Origin: Streptomonospora alba
Lineage (GTDB): Bacteria > Actinomycetota > Actinomycetes > Streptosporangiales > Streptosporangiaceae
Length of the DNA: 64,000 bases
Direction: 5' to 3'
NCBI RefSeq assembly: GCF_000826685.1
Contig: NZ_JROO01000028.1
Span: forward strand, 1-64,000
Shown here: piece by piece, positions 29,382 to 38,079 of the stretch
Numbering within the stretch: position 1 is the stretch's first letter
Layout: every line of letters starts with the position of its first letter
Position numbers and translations under genes: made by a program
The notes under the pieces: model-generated
Databases searched by the model: none
What the model was told of the DNA's origin: nothing
What the model saw: the letters and a program-made list of their open reading frames with translations, nothing else

Positions 29382-30186
29382 GGGCATACCTCGTAAGCTG
29401 CCGGTCAGGCGGGTGGGCTGGTGGTGCTGGATTCCGGGCAGGAGGGCGCCGGGGCGCCCGGTAGGCGGGCGGCCGCTCAGCCGGAGTCGTGCGCGAGAGC
29501 GCCGGCGCGCGTACCCGGGGTCTCCGGGGCTTCGGGGCGGTCGAGACGAAGGTGGCGGCTCGCTGCGGTTGGTACGCGCGCGGGCCGATGGGTGTGCGTC
29601 CGCTGCGGCCCGAAACGTGCCGCGCGGCGGTCTGTGGAAAAGCGGCGCGTCCCCTGGTGGCTCACGGTGCCGTTGCCATGCATCACGATCGTCATCCGCT
29701 TCCCCCGTCGGCGGTACGCCCCGAACGCGGTCGTCGAATCCCCATCCCGTCGCCGACCGCTCGCCGCGCTGCATCGCACGCGTGTGAAAATGTGCAGATC
29801 TACACAAGTCCGACAGGCGGCCAACTCACTGTAGTACTCGCGCTGATCGCTTGCCCGGTACGTTCTCGTCCCCCGCCTGAGAGAAGCGACACAGGGGCTC
29901 CCGCCCCGTGGAAGCGGTACCCGCCGCGACTTCGGGGCCCGCGCCGCTGGCTGCAGTTCAGGGGCGTGACCTCCGTGTTCCTGCGGGCCGAAGCCGGTGT
30001 CGAGGGTGCTGCGCGGGACGCTCTCCCCGACGAACCGCGGTTTCCGAGGCGCGTGCTGCAGGAGGGGCCGCAGCCGGCCGCAGGACGCGCGCCGGCACGC
30101 GGCGCGGGCCCGTCCCCGCCACCGCGGCCCGACTCCTCAGCCACGCTCCCGAGCCTCCGGTCGGGCCGCGCGCATACCCTCGAAAC
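29382..30186. other. 805-bp divergent gap between the exporter and sirtuin genes
   Basis: No frame here has convincing coding character on either strand. It contains the palindrome at 29791-29806 within an AT-richer patch (29770-29850). The length is unusual for this compact genome and suggests a lost gene, possibly a regulator. Confidence 0.45.
29791..29806. promoter_or_regulatory. Operator-like palindrome TGTGCAGATCTACACA
   Basis: A 16-base inverted repeat with a single mismatched pair in an AT-richer patch. The symmetry and spacing suit a dimeric repressor. Its distance from either flanking gene (about 380-410 bases) makes the target unclear. Confidence 0.4.
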
Positions 30187-31032
30187 GTGACCGACACGCT
30201 CGACACCGACGTCTTCACGTCCGCGCTCGCCCGGATGCGCGCGGCCCTGGGGCGGGGGCCGGTCGCCGTGCTGACCGGGGCGGGAATCTCGACGGACTCG
30301 GGCATCCCGGACTATCGGGGACCGGACTCGCCGCCCCGCAAACCGATGACCTACCAGCAGTTCGTCGGCGACGCGGCCTTCCGCCGCCACTACTGGGCGC
30401 GCAACCACGTGGGCTGGCGCCACGTGCACCGCACGCGCCCCAACGACGGCCACCGCGCGCTGGCCGGGTTGGAGGAGGCCGGGGTCGTCTCCGGCGTCAT
30501 CACCCAGAACGTCGACACTCTGCACGGGATGGCCGGCAGCAGGAGCGTCATCGACCTGCACGGCCGCTACGACCGGGTGACCTGCCTTTCGTGTGCCTCG
30601 GTGATCTCGCGGGACCGCTTGGCCGAGCGCCTCACCGCACTCAACCCGGGATTCACCGGGGGAGTGGACGACGTGGAGATCGCGCCCGACGCCGATGCGG
30701 TCCTGGCCTCCACCCGCGGCTTCACCGTCGCCGACTGCGCGGACTGCGGCGGGATCCTCAAGCCCGACATCGTCTACTTCGGCGAGAACGTGCCCCGGCA
30801 GCGGGTGCTGGAGAGCTACCGGCTCGTCGACGACGCCGAGGCGCTGCTGGTGGCTGGATCGTCTTTGACGGTGCTGTCGGGTCGGCGTTTCGTCAAGCGC
30901 GCGGCCGACCAGGGGAAACCCGTGGTGATCGTCAACCGCGGACCCACCCGCGCCGATGCGCTCGCCGCGGTCACCGTGGACGCGGGCTGCTCGCGGGCGC
31001 TGGGCGCGCTGGCCGGGGCTTACCAGCGCTGA
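30187..31032 (+). CDS. Sir2 family NAD-dependent protein deacylase
   Basis: 281-residue sirtuin that removes acyl groups from lysine, consuming NAD. The NAD motif GAGIS (31-35), 'SGIPDYRG', 'TQNVD' (106-110) and catalytic His125 in 'DLHGRY' are intact. Four zinc cysteines form two CxxC pairs (133/136 and 184/187). 'DIVYFGENVP' is also canonical. GTG 30187 is chosen because the family starts just after it. Confidence 0.92.
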   Translation: MTDTLDTDVFTSALARMRAALGRGPVAVLTGAGISTDSGIPDYRGPDSPPRKPMTYQQFVGDAAFRRHYWARNHVGWRHVHRTRPNDGHRALAGLEEAGVVSGVITQNVDTLHGMAGSRSVIDLHGRYDRVTCLSCASVISRDRLAERLTALNPGFTGGVDDVEIAPDADAVLASTRGFTVADCADCGGILKPDIVYFGENVPRQRVLESYRLVDDAEALLVAGSSLTVLSGRRFVKRAADQGKPVVIVNRGPTRADALAAVTVDAGCSRALGALAGAYQR

Positions 31033-31065
31033 CACGGGCCTCCGGACACGGAGGGTCGGACCCTC

Positions 31066-31094
31066 TTGACGCCTTGCTGTGTGAGCGCTCACAC
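31066..31094 (+). promoter_or_regulatory. Promoter with overlapping LacI-type operator
   Basis: TTGACG (31066-31071) could be a -35 box. The 16-base perfect palindrome GTGTGAGCGCTCACAC (31079-31094) sits where the -10 would fall. Its core TGTGAGCGCTCACA is the ideal symmetric LacI-family operator. In actinomycetes such sites normally control secreted carbohydrate-active enzymes, which fits the lectin-domain remnant downstream. Confidence 0.65.
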
Positions 31095-31257
31095 TGTCAC
31101 GCAACCGCGGCGGCCCCGCGGTCCAGCGCCGCCGCCTCCCGCTCGACCGCCCCTTATCCGATTCCCAGCGGATCGCCGCGGCGTGGTGTTAACGCCAACA
31201 ATCGCCTCCCCGCCGCGTCGACAGGACATCCCCCACTCGGCCGCGAAGGAGTTCCCC

Positions 31258-31464
31258 ATGGTCCGGCCCCCCTGGCTGGACAACACCTGCCAGCGCTTCC
31301 GGTTGGCGGTGCAAGACTCCGGCGGCTGGATGAGCGTGACCAACGCCAACAGCGGCAAGGCCCTCGACGTGCGCGATTGCGGTACCGCGGCGGGGGTGAA
31401 CGTGCGCCAGTGGTCCTGGCTCGACAACGCCTGCCAGCAGTGGCGCCTGGAACCGACGGCCTGA
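31258..31464 (+). pseudogene. Truncated ricin B-type lectin domain (remnant)
   Basis: 68 codons from ATG 31258 (AAGGAG 6 bases upstream). They encode just over one beta-trefoil repeat: 'DNTCQRFRL' (end of one repeat), 'NSGKALDVRDC', and 'DNACQQWRL' (QxW motif of the next). A working domain needs about 130 residues, and the family is normally the C-terminal carbohydrate-binding part of secreted glycosidases. There is no signal peptide. With the LacI-type promoter upstream, this looks like the tail of a deleted hydrolase gene, though a small lectin is not excluded. Confidence 0.7.
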
Positions 31465-31477
31465 CCGGCCCCGCACC

Positions 31478-31499
31478 GCCCGCCGCCGACGCGGCGGGC
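31478..31499 (+). terminator. Hairpin after the lectin remnant
   Basis: Stem GCCCGCCGC/GCGGCGGGC (31478-31486, 31491-31499) with loop CGAC, 14 bases after the stop, no T-run. Confidence 0.5.
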
Positions 31500-31657
31500 G
31501 ACCTCGGCCACCCCGGATACCGCGGCCGCCGTCCGTCCCCCTCCCAGTCGCGGACGGCGGTCGCGGCCATCGCAGCGGCGGTGCCGCAGGGACGCGGTCC
31601 CCGCTGGGACGGACGGACCGAGGCACTCTCCAGATCCGGTAGACTGGAGGCAAGCAA

Positions 31658-31730
31658 GGGGCTATGGCGCAGCTGGTAGCGCGCCTCCATGGCATGGAGG
31701 AGGTCTGGGGTTCGAATCCCCATAGCTCCA
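31658..31730 (+). tRNA. tRNA-Ala(GGC), copy 3
   Basis: Identical 73-base tRNA-Ala(GGC). TAGACT (31640-31645) upstream is a good -10 box about 12 bases before the 5' end, without a clear -35. Confidence 0.97.
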
Positions 31731-31739
31731 CCGAACCGC

Positions 31740-31767
31740 AGAACCCCGTCCTGATGGGCGGGGTTCT
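31740..31767 (+). terminator. Terminator after tRNA-Ala copy 3
   Basis: Stem AGAACCCCG/CGGGGTTCT (31740-31748, 31759-31767) with a 10-base loop, followed by CGTCGTT. It starts 10 bases after the tRNA. Confidence 0.75.
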
Positions 31768-31915
31768 CGTCGTTCGTGCCGGTGGTGACACGCACGGCGG
31801 GTCGGCCCCCCGGGGGCGGTGCCGACCGCTGCGAGGGCCGCGGCCGCACGGGCGCCGGGAGCACCGGCCCGGCGGTGGCGTCCGGGGCAGGCCGGAGCGT
31901 TGCTAACGTTGCGCC

Positions 31916-32524
31916 ATGGCGGTCGTGCTGTGGGCGGGTTCGGGAGCCGCGGTGCTGTTCGTCGCCGTATTCCTGGTGGACGGGTGGACCCGGCCGGGCT
32001 ACAGCCCCATGCGCCACCCGGTCAGCGCACTGGCCCTGGGCCCGCGCGGATGGCTGCAGGCGGCCGACTTCCTCTGCTGCGGGCTGCTGATCACCGCAGC
32101 GGCCGCCGGTGTGCTCGGTGCTACCGCTCACCCCCTCCTGGCTGCCGCGATCGCCGTGTTCGGCCTCGCGCTGACGGCCTCGGGAGCCTTCCGCATGGAT
32201 CCGATGCGGGGCTACCCTCCGGGCGCGCCGGAAGGGACCCCGGACGCGTTCAGTCCGAGCCACCGCGTGCACGACGCGGCGGGCGCCGTCGTCTTCCTCT
32301 CGCTTCCGGCCGCCGCGGGCATCGCGGCGTTCGCCCTCGACGGCGTGCTCTGGTCGGCGTACTCGGGGCTGACCGCGGTGGCGCTGCTCGTCCTGTTCGG
32401 CCTCTTCGGCCGCGCGTGGGAGGGCGATTGGCCGAACACAGGCCTCATTCAGCGGCTGACCATCATCGTCGGCTGGACGTGGCTGGCACTGCTGCTGGCC
32501 GACCTCGCGGCGGCGACCGGCTGA
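31916..32524 (+). CDS. DUF998 family membrane protein
   Basis: 202-residue integral membrane protein with about six helices. The DUF998 pattern is visible: 'RPGYSPMRHPVSALALGPRGWLQ' after TM1, 'GAFRMDP', and 'HRVHDAAGAVVF'. These proteins are widespread in actinobacteria without an assigned function. It stands alone after the third tRNA. Confidence 0.85.
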   Translation: MAVVLWAGSGAAVLFVAVFLVDGWTRPGYSPMRHPVSALALGPRGWLQAADFLCCGLLITAAAAGVLGATAHPLLAAAIAVFGLALTASGAFRMDPMRGYPPGAPEGTPDAFSPSHRVHDAAGAVVFLSLPAAAGIAAFALDGVLWSAYSGLTAVALLVLFGLFGRAWEGDWPNTGLIQRLTIIVGWTWLALLLADLAAATG

Positions 32525-32870
32525 GCCCGGGCCGGCGGTCCCGGGCCGGACGCGCCTTTGCGGAGCCCGTTTCCGCGGCGGCGCGGCGGTGGCCGCTATC
32601 GGCCGGAGGGAACCCTGCGGCGTGCTCGTTCGTATCCACTGCGGGCCGCCCGGCCACGACGTGCGGTCCGAGGAGGATCCGACAGCGGCTCCCCGGTCCG
32701 TGCCGGGTCCTTCGGGTGGAGGGCCGCCGATCCGTGACGGGAACGACTATGGGATACCGGGGAGCGGAATGTAAGTTCTAAGGAGCACCTTTGTACGGCC
32801 CCGAGACCGGTCCGGCGCCTCCCCCGGAACCGCCCCGGCACCCGCGGCCGTTGATCAGCAGAGGACGACC
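32525..32870. other. 346-bp gap upstream of the secreted protein gene
   Basis: No coding frame is convincing. An AT-richer stretch around 32745-32795 is the likely promoter area of the following gene, and AGAGGACG just before 32871 is its ribosome-binding site. Confidence 0.4.
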
Positions 32871-34238
32871 GTGACCCCGAATTCCCCCACTCCCCGCCGC
32901 AGGCAGGCGGGTCGGCTCCTGAGCGCCGGAGGTGCCGCGGCGGCCGCCGCGGCGTTGGCGCTCTCGGGTGTGATCCCCGCAGCCGCCGCGCCTTCCGCCT
33001 CAGCGCCGCCGATGGCCTCCGGGGAGAAGGGCGTCCCCGAGGCGAGCGCGCGCATCGCGTTCGTCGACTGGTGCAGCCGAGGCACGATCGGCCAGACCGG
33101 CACCGAGGACGGCGCCGAGCACGACGACAGCGCCGTCTGGCGCGACGGCCCCGGCGAAGTGGCAGGCGACCGGCACTTCCCCGCCGCACCCGAGGACGCC
33201 TACAGCTCTGTGGTCTATGACAGCGGCAGGCTCACCGCCGCCGCGGGGGTCACCGGCATACGGTTCACCCCCGACTGCCGCATCGACGACTCCGCTCTTT
33301 CCACGCCGACCTCGGTCACCGACGCTTTCGGCCGCGACGCCCTGCTGGTGCTCGACTCCGCCGCCTCCACCGCGTGGTGGAGCGCCGCATCGGGGCCCAG
33401 CGCCCAGATCACCGTCCGCGGCCTGGAGATCCTCGGCCGGTCGGCCGACGTCTCCGACGGCGACTACACCGACACCTTCACCGCCGACTCCGGCGACGGG
33501 AAGATCACCGTCGCCGTCGAGGCCGAGCGGCACGTCAGCAAGCCCGAGAAGAGCGGGCAGCCGCCTTCCGGAGGGCCCTCCGGGGACCAGCGCGCCGAGG
33601 CGTTCCTGTCCGTGCGCTTCGAGGTCGACCGGGTGGACGCCGAGGGCAAGCCCGTCAGCGAGTTCGACTACGGTGTCGAGTTCGCCGGCACGGCGGTTCA
33701 CATCCCCGCCGGCGGTGTGCCGGGCACGCAGGCGCCGGAACCCGAGACCGAAACCGCCTCCCCCGAACCCGACGCGACCTTCGCGGCGCCCGAATCTCCG
33801 GGACCGCTGAACGAGTCCGCCGACGCGCCGGAGGACACCCGGCCCACGACTCGGTCCAGCGGCGAAGAGGACCCCGGAACCACGCCGCGGCCCGACGACC
33901 GGGAGGGCGCCGCCACGACGGATCCGACCCCGTCGCCGAGTGGCGACGCCGCCACGGAGCCGACGCAGCAGGAGTCCGCATCCGGCCCCACCGTCGCAGC
34001 GCCGACCGATCCCGAGCACGCTCCCTCGGTCGGTCCCGGCGGTGCCGACCCGGGCGGCGAGCCGACCGGCGGGAGACTGCCGGTGGCAGGCAGCGCGCTG
34101 ATCGGCCTGGTGGCGACGGGCCTGGCCGCCCTGGGAGGCGGCGGTACCGCCATCTACCTCGGCCGCGGCCGCAAATCCGGCTTCGACGGCGACGACGTCG
34201 TCGGCTCTCGAGCCCGCGGCCCCCGCGACCGCCGCTAG
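32871..34238 (+). CDS. Secreted protein with C-terminal sortase-like signal
   Basis: 455-residue exported protein of unknown family. It has a twin-Arg-rich N-terminus (PRRRQAGR), a hydrophobic core and a cleavage site near AAA-P. A globular region (about 55-290) containing two Trp/Cys-bearing segments follows, then a Pro/Thr/Ser/Glu-rich stalk (about 290-400). LPVAG (403-407) precedes a membrane helix and a basic tail, the layout of a sortase substrate, although the motif is LPxAG rather than LPxTG. It is likely anchored to the wall or membrane. Confidence 0.8.
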   Translation: MTPNSPTPRRRQAGRLLSAGGAAAAAAALALSGVIPAAAAPSASAPPMASGEKGVPEASARIAFVDWCSRGTIGQTGTEDGAEHDDSAVWRDGPGEVAGDRHFPAAPEDAYSSVVYDSGRLTAAAGVTGIRFTPDCRIDDSALSTPTSVTDAFGRDALLVLDSAASTAWWSAASGPSAQITVRGLEILGRSADVSDGDYTDTFTADSGDGKITVAVEAERHVSKPEKSGQPPSGGPSGDQRAEAFLSVRFEVDRVDAEGKPVSEFDYGVEFAGTAVHIPAGGVPGTQAPEPETETASPEPDATFAAPESPGPLNESADAPEDTRPTTRSSGEEDPGTTPRPDDREGAATTDPTPSPSGDAATEPTQQESASGPTVAAPTDPEHAPSVGPGGADPGGEPTGGRLPVAGSALIGLVATGLAALGGGGTAIYLGRGRKSGFDGDDVVGSRARGPRDRR

Positions 34239-34244
34239 CCGACT

Positions 34245-34279
34245 GCCGCCGGGACAGCGGGTCCCAGGGCCCCGGCGGC
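34245..34279 (+). terminator. Terminator after the secreted protein gene
   Basis: A 9-bp stem GCCGCCGGG/CCCGGCGGC (34245-34253, 34271-34279), 7 bases after the stop. Confidence 0.55.
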
Positions 34280-34418
34280 CTCGTGCGCGGGGCCGCACCC
34301 GGCATCGAAGGCACCTCGGCCTGGAGGCGGGTGGGTGGGCGGCCGTCCCGCGGGTAGTGGGGGAGCGGGCGGGTATGACCCGCTGAGCCCACCACTTCGA
34401 CGGGGAAGGAGGCCGGGG

Positions 34419-35210
34419 ATGTCGCTGACCATGGGCGGAGGGCCGTTCGCCCACGACGCGTCCGCCGCGGTGAACTACAGGATCGAGTCGCCGCACCACT
34501 CGCTGTTCATGCACGCCTTTCCCCGGCGGGTGCGCGCCGAGCTGGGCGGCGAGACGGTGCTCGACTCCCGAAACGGGATGCTGCTGCACGAGACCTCGTT
34601 GCTGCCGCAGCTGTACGTGCCCACGGAGGACATCAGGGGTGAGCTGCTGACACCCAGCGACCGCACCACCCACTGCCCCTACAAGGGCGACGCCTCGTAC
34701 CGGCACCTGCGGGTGGGAGAGCGGGTGGCCGAGAACGCCGTGTGGTCCTATCCCGACCCCGCGCGCGAGGCCGGGTGGCTGAGCGGGTACTCGGCGATGT
34801 ACTGGAACGCGGCCGATGCGTGGTACGACGAGGACGAGCCGGTGCGCGGCCACCTGCGCGATCCCTATCACCGGGTCGACGCCCGGCCCGCCTCGGTACT
34901 CGTGCGCATCTCCTACGGCGACACCCTGATCGCGCGCTCGGCCAGGCCCGAACTGCTCTCCGAGACCGGATTGCCCAACCGCTACTACCTGCCGCCCAAC
35001 GACGTGCGCCGCGAACTGCTGGTCCCCAGCCGGACCCGCACCCTGTGCCCCTACAAGGGCCGGGCGACCTACTGGACGCTGCGGCTGCAGGACCGCGAGA
35101 TCGAGGACGTCGCCTGGTCCTACGACGAACCGCTCAAGGACGCGCGCGACGTGCGGGGCCACTTCTGCTTCCTGCACGACGACCTCACCGCCACCGCCGA
35201 GCGCGCCTGA
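34419..35210 (+). CDS. Tandem DUF427 domain protein
   Basis: 263 residues containing two DUF427 domains. Each has the 'LLxE...LPxxYxPxxDxR.ELL.PS.R.T.CPYKG.A.Y' pattern: the first ends in 'TTHCPYKGDASY', the second in 'TLCPYKGRATY', each followed by a W-S-Y-x-x-P segment. Single-domain members are common; the duplicated form suggests internal gene duplication. Function is unknown; the fold is a small beta barrel. ATG 34419 has an excellent GGAAGGAGG site. Confidence 0.9.
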   Translation: MSLTMGGGPFAHDASAAVNYRIESPHHSLFMHAFPRRVRAELGGETVLDSRNGMLLHETSLLPQLYVPTEDIRGELLTPSDRTTHCPYKGDASYRHLRVGERVAENAVWSYPDPAREAGWLSGYSAMYWNAADAWYDEDEPVRGHLRDPYHRVDARPASVLVRISYGDTLIARSARPELLSETGLPNRYYLPPNDVRRELLVPSRTRTLCPYKGRATYWTLRLQDREIEDVAWSYDEPLKDARDVRGHFCFLHDDLTATAERA

Positions 35211-35288
35211 CCCGCACCGCGTCGGCCCGCGGCAGGGCCTGTGGAGAAGCAGCCCGCCACGTCACCGCCTGGCGGTACTGTCGCAGGC

Positions 35289-37397
35289 GTGGCTGAACTT
35301 CCCGATGTCGAAACCCTCCTCGCGGCCGCGGTGCAGTCCGTGGGCGGCACCCGGCGCGAGGGCCAGGCCGTCATGGCCGAGGCGGTCTCCACCGCCATCG
35401 ACACCGGCGAGCACCTCGTCGTGCAGGCGGGCACCGGTACCGGCAAGTCCCTCGCCTACCTGGTTCCGGCCCTGCGCCACGCCATGGCCGAGGACGCGAC
35501 GGTCGTGGTCACCACGGCCACCCTGGCTCTGCAGCGCCAGTTGATCGAGCGTGACCTGCCGCGGCTTTCCGCCGCCCTGGCACCGATGCTGCATCGCGAG
35601 CCCTCCTTCGCCATCCTCAAGGGCCGGCGCAACTACCTGTGCCGGCATCGTCTGAACGGTTCCGGCGATCCCGACGAGGAGACCGAGCTGTTCGACCCCC
35701 GGCAGCTGTCCTCCGTGGGCCGCCAGGTCAAGCGGCTGCACGAATGGGCCGAGGAGACCGTCACCGGCGACCGCGACGAGCTTGCGCCCGGCGTCAGCGA
35801 CCTCGCCTGGCGGCAGGTCTCGGTCTCGGCCAACGAGTGCGTGGGCGCGGCGGTCTGCCCCTTCGGCCAGGAGTGCTTCTCCGAGCAGGCCCGGGCCGAC
35901 GCCGGCGGCGCCGACGTCGTCGTCACCAACCACGCCATGCTGGCGATCTCGGCCATGCAGGGCTACCAGCTGCTTCCTGAGCACCGGGTACTGGTGATCG
36001 ACGAAGCCCACGAGCTCGTCGACCGCGTCACCTCGGTGGCCACCGGCGAGCTGGGGGAGCGGCCGGTGGCCACCGCCGCCAAGCGCGCCGCCCGGTTGCT
36101 GGAGGCCGACCTGACCGAGCGGCTCAGCGAATCCGGCGAAGGCCTCGCGCTGCTGTTCGGCGAGGCCGACGCCGGCCGGCTCGACCACCTGCCCGAGTCC
36201 CTGGCGGGGGCCGTGGCCGCCGTCCGCGACGCCGCGCACTCCTGCCTGAGCGCCGTCCGCACCGGCTCGACCGAACAGGACCCCGACTACGCCACCCAGC
36301 GCAAGCAGGCGCTGGCGGCGCTGGAGGAGGTCCACGACACGGCGGTGCGCATCCTGGAGTCCTTCGAACCGCCGCTGCGCGAGCGCACCGACGTCGTCTG
36401 GCTGGCCAAGGGCCCCAAGCAGTCCCCGACCCTGCAGGTGGCTCCGCTGGCCGTGAGCGGGCTGCTGCGCGAGAAGCTCTTCGGCGACCGCACCACGGTG
36501 GTGCTCACCTCGGCCACCCTGGCCCTGGGCGGAACCTTCGCGCCGCTGGCCGCCCAGTGGGGGCTGGGACGCGAGTCCACTGACGCGGCGCCGGCGCCCG
36601 ACGCCGCCGCCCCCGCCGAGGGCGGCGCCGACGGCTCGGCCGCCGACGGCGCAGCGGACGACGGAGCCGCGGACGGAGCCGACGAGGCCGACGACCCGAA
36701 CCGGGCCGCCGGCGAGCCCCGCTGGCGCGGACTGGACGTCGGCTCGCCCTTCGACCACGCTCGCAGCGGCATCCTGTATGTCGCCCGGCACCTGCCCCCG
36801 CCGGGGCGCGACGGGCTCGATCCCCGCTATCTGGACGAGATCGCGGGCCTGGTCGACGCCTCCGGCGGCCGTGCGCTGGGCCTGTTCTCCTCCATGCGCG
36901 CCGCCACGCAGGCCGCCGAGGAGCTGCGCGAGCGTGTGGACGTGCCGATCCTGTGTCAGGGCGAGGACTCCACCGGCCGCCTCGTCGAGGAGTTCGCCGA
37001 CGACGAGGCCTCCTGCCTGTTCGGCACACTGTCGCTGTGGCAGGGTGTCGACGTCCCCGGCCGGTCCCTGCAGCTGGTCATCGTGGACCGGGTGCCGTTC
37101 CCGCGCCCCGACGACCCGCTGGCCTCGGCCCGCCAGCGAGCCGTGGGGGCCCGGGGCGGCAACGGCTTCATGGCGGTGGCGGCCACCCACGCCGCTCTGC
37201 TGCTGGCCCAGGGCACGGGTCGGCTGCTGCGCACGGCGCAGGACCGCGGTGTGGTGGCGGTACTCGACCCGCGCCTGGCCACGGCGCGCTACAGCGGCTT
37301 CCTGCGCTCCTCGCTGCCGCCGTACTGGGGCACCGCCGATCCGGAGGTGGCGCGTGCGGCGCTGCGCAGGCTCGCGGAGGCTCCCGCCGCGGGCTGA
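35289..37397 (+). CDS. DinG/XPD-like ATP-dependent DNA helicase
   Basis: About 702-residue superfamily 2 helicase. Walker A GTGTGKS lies at 48-54, the DEAH box is in 'VIDEAHELVD', and a C-terminal helicase domain contains 'LWQGVDVPG'. Four cysteines between motifs I and II ('YLCRHR', 'NECVGAAVCPFGQECF') match the XPD/DinG 4Fe-4S site. An Ala/Asp/Gly-rich insertion (about residues 435-480) interrupts the second RecA domain. GTG 35289 is chosen; GTG 35241 would add 16 residues. It likely unwinds DNA in repair or R-loop removal. Confidence 0.93.
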   Translation: MAELPDVETLLAAAVQSVGGTRREGQAVMAEAVSTAIDTGEHLVVQAGTGTGKSLAYLVPALRHAMAEDATVVVTTATLALQRQLIERDLPRLSAALAPMLHREPSFAILKGRRNYLCRHRLNGSGDPDEETELFDPRQLSSVGRQVKRLHEWAEETVTGDRDELAPGVSDLAWRQVSVSANECVGAAVCPFGQECFSEQARADAGGADVVVTNHAMLAISAMQGYQLLPEHRVLVIDEAHELVDRVTSVATGELGERPVATAAKRAARLLEADLTERLSESGEGLALLFGEADAGRLDHLPESLAGAVAAVRDAAHSCLSAVRTGSTEQDPDYATQRKQALAALEEVHDTAVRILESFEPPLRERTDVVWLAKGPKQSPTLQVAPLAVSGLLREKLFGDRTTVVLTSATLALGGTFAPLAAQWGLGRESTDAAPAPDAAAPAEGGADGSAADGAADDGAADGADEADDPNRAAGEPRWRGLDVGSPFDHARSGILYVARHLPPPGRDGLDPRYLDEIAGLVDASGGRALGLFSSMRAATQAAEELRERVDVPILCQGEDSTGRLVEEFADDEASCLFGTLSLWQGVDVPGRSLQLVIVDRVPFPRPDDPLASARQRAVGARGGNGFMAVAATHAALLLAQGTGRLLRTAQDRGVVAVLDPRLATARYSGFLRSSLPPYWGTADPEVARAALRRLAEAPAAG

Positions 37398-37409
37398 AGG
37401 GGGAGGGGC

Positions 37410-37934
37410 TCAGCGCCGCAGGCGGTAGCCGAACAGCCGGACCGCGTAGCCCGGGGTGTCGTCGTCGGCGGGCTGGATGTACCACCGGTCGTCGTTGTCG
37501 CCGATCGCCAGTTCGTTCCACATCAGGTCGATCAGCTTGAGCCGCGCCACGACCGAGCTGCTGGGGTCGAGCACGATCGCGTAGGAGTGGTCGGACAGCC
37601 GCTGGGTGACCATGCCCACCGGCTGGCCGTCCCAGATGGCGGGCACCGGCGCGTGCCCGATGTCGACGCCGCACAACCGCAGTTGCTCGACTTCCTCGTC
37701 CAGGGCCTCGCTAGCCAGCGCCTGGTCGAGCTGGAGGGCGTCCTCCAGCTCGTCTCGATCCTCGTCGTCGCGCAGATAGGCGTGGTAGGTGCGGTGTCCG
37801 CAGGCGCGGCACAGTCGCCAGACGACGCACCGGGCGAGCCCGTAGGCCGACTGCGCCTCGCCGATCGCCCGATAGGCGCTGACCATCCGGCTCGTACCGC
37901 ATTCACAGCACAAGGCGGTGAGTTCCTGCTTCAT
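37410..37934 (-). CDS. Conserved hypothetical protein with zinc-ribbon-like cysteines
   Basis: 174 residues. The N-terminus carries CCECG and, about 35 residues later, CRACG, suggesting one zinc ribbon. A Glu/Asp/Leu-rich helix follows, then a mixed region ending in 'RWYIQPADDDTPGYAVRLFGYRLRR'. I do not recognise a named family. It is convergent with the helicase (12 bases between stops), and its start is preceded by GGGAGGGGGACTGAAGG. Confidence 0.75.
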   Translation of the reverse strand: MKQELTALCCECGTSRMVSAYRAIGEAQSAYGLARCVVWRLCRACGHRTYHAYLRDDEDRDELEDALQLDQALASEALDEEVEQLRLCGVDIGHAPVPAIWDGQPVGMVTQRLSDHSYAIVLDPSSSVVARLKLIDLMWNELAIGDNDDRWYIQPADDDTPGYAVRLFGYRLRR

Positions 37935-38079
37935 CCTTCAGTCCCCCTCCCAGGGCGAGTATGCGACGGCAGACCCTGATTAGGGAACCCGGCCGCCCAA
38001 GGAGCTCCTGCGATCCGCGGTCGTCAACGGCCCGAAACCCGTGCTCCTGCGGGCGTCCGGAAGGCGAGGAATCGGTGCG

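Noticed and set aside
25834-31735. Short frames reading through the three tRNA genes on both strands, giving the same peptide each time
   Set aside because: These repeated peptides (for example VWGSNPHSST and WGFEPQTSS types) arise from the tRNA sequence itself, a well-known false annotation.
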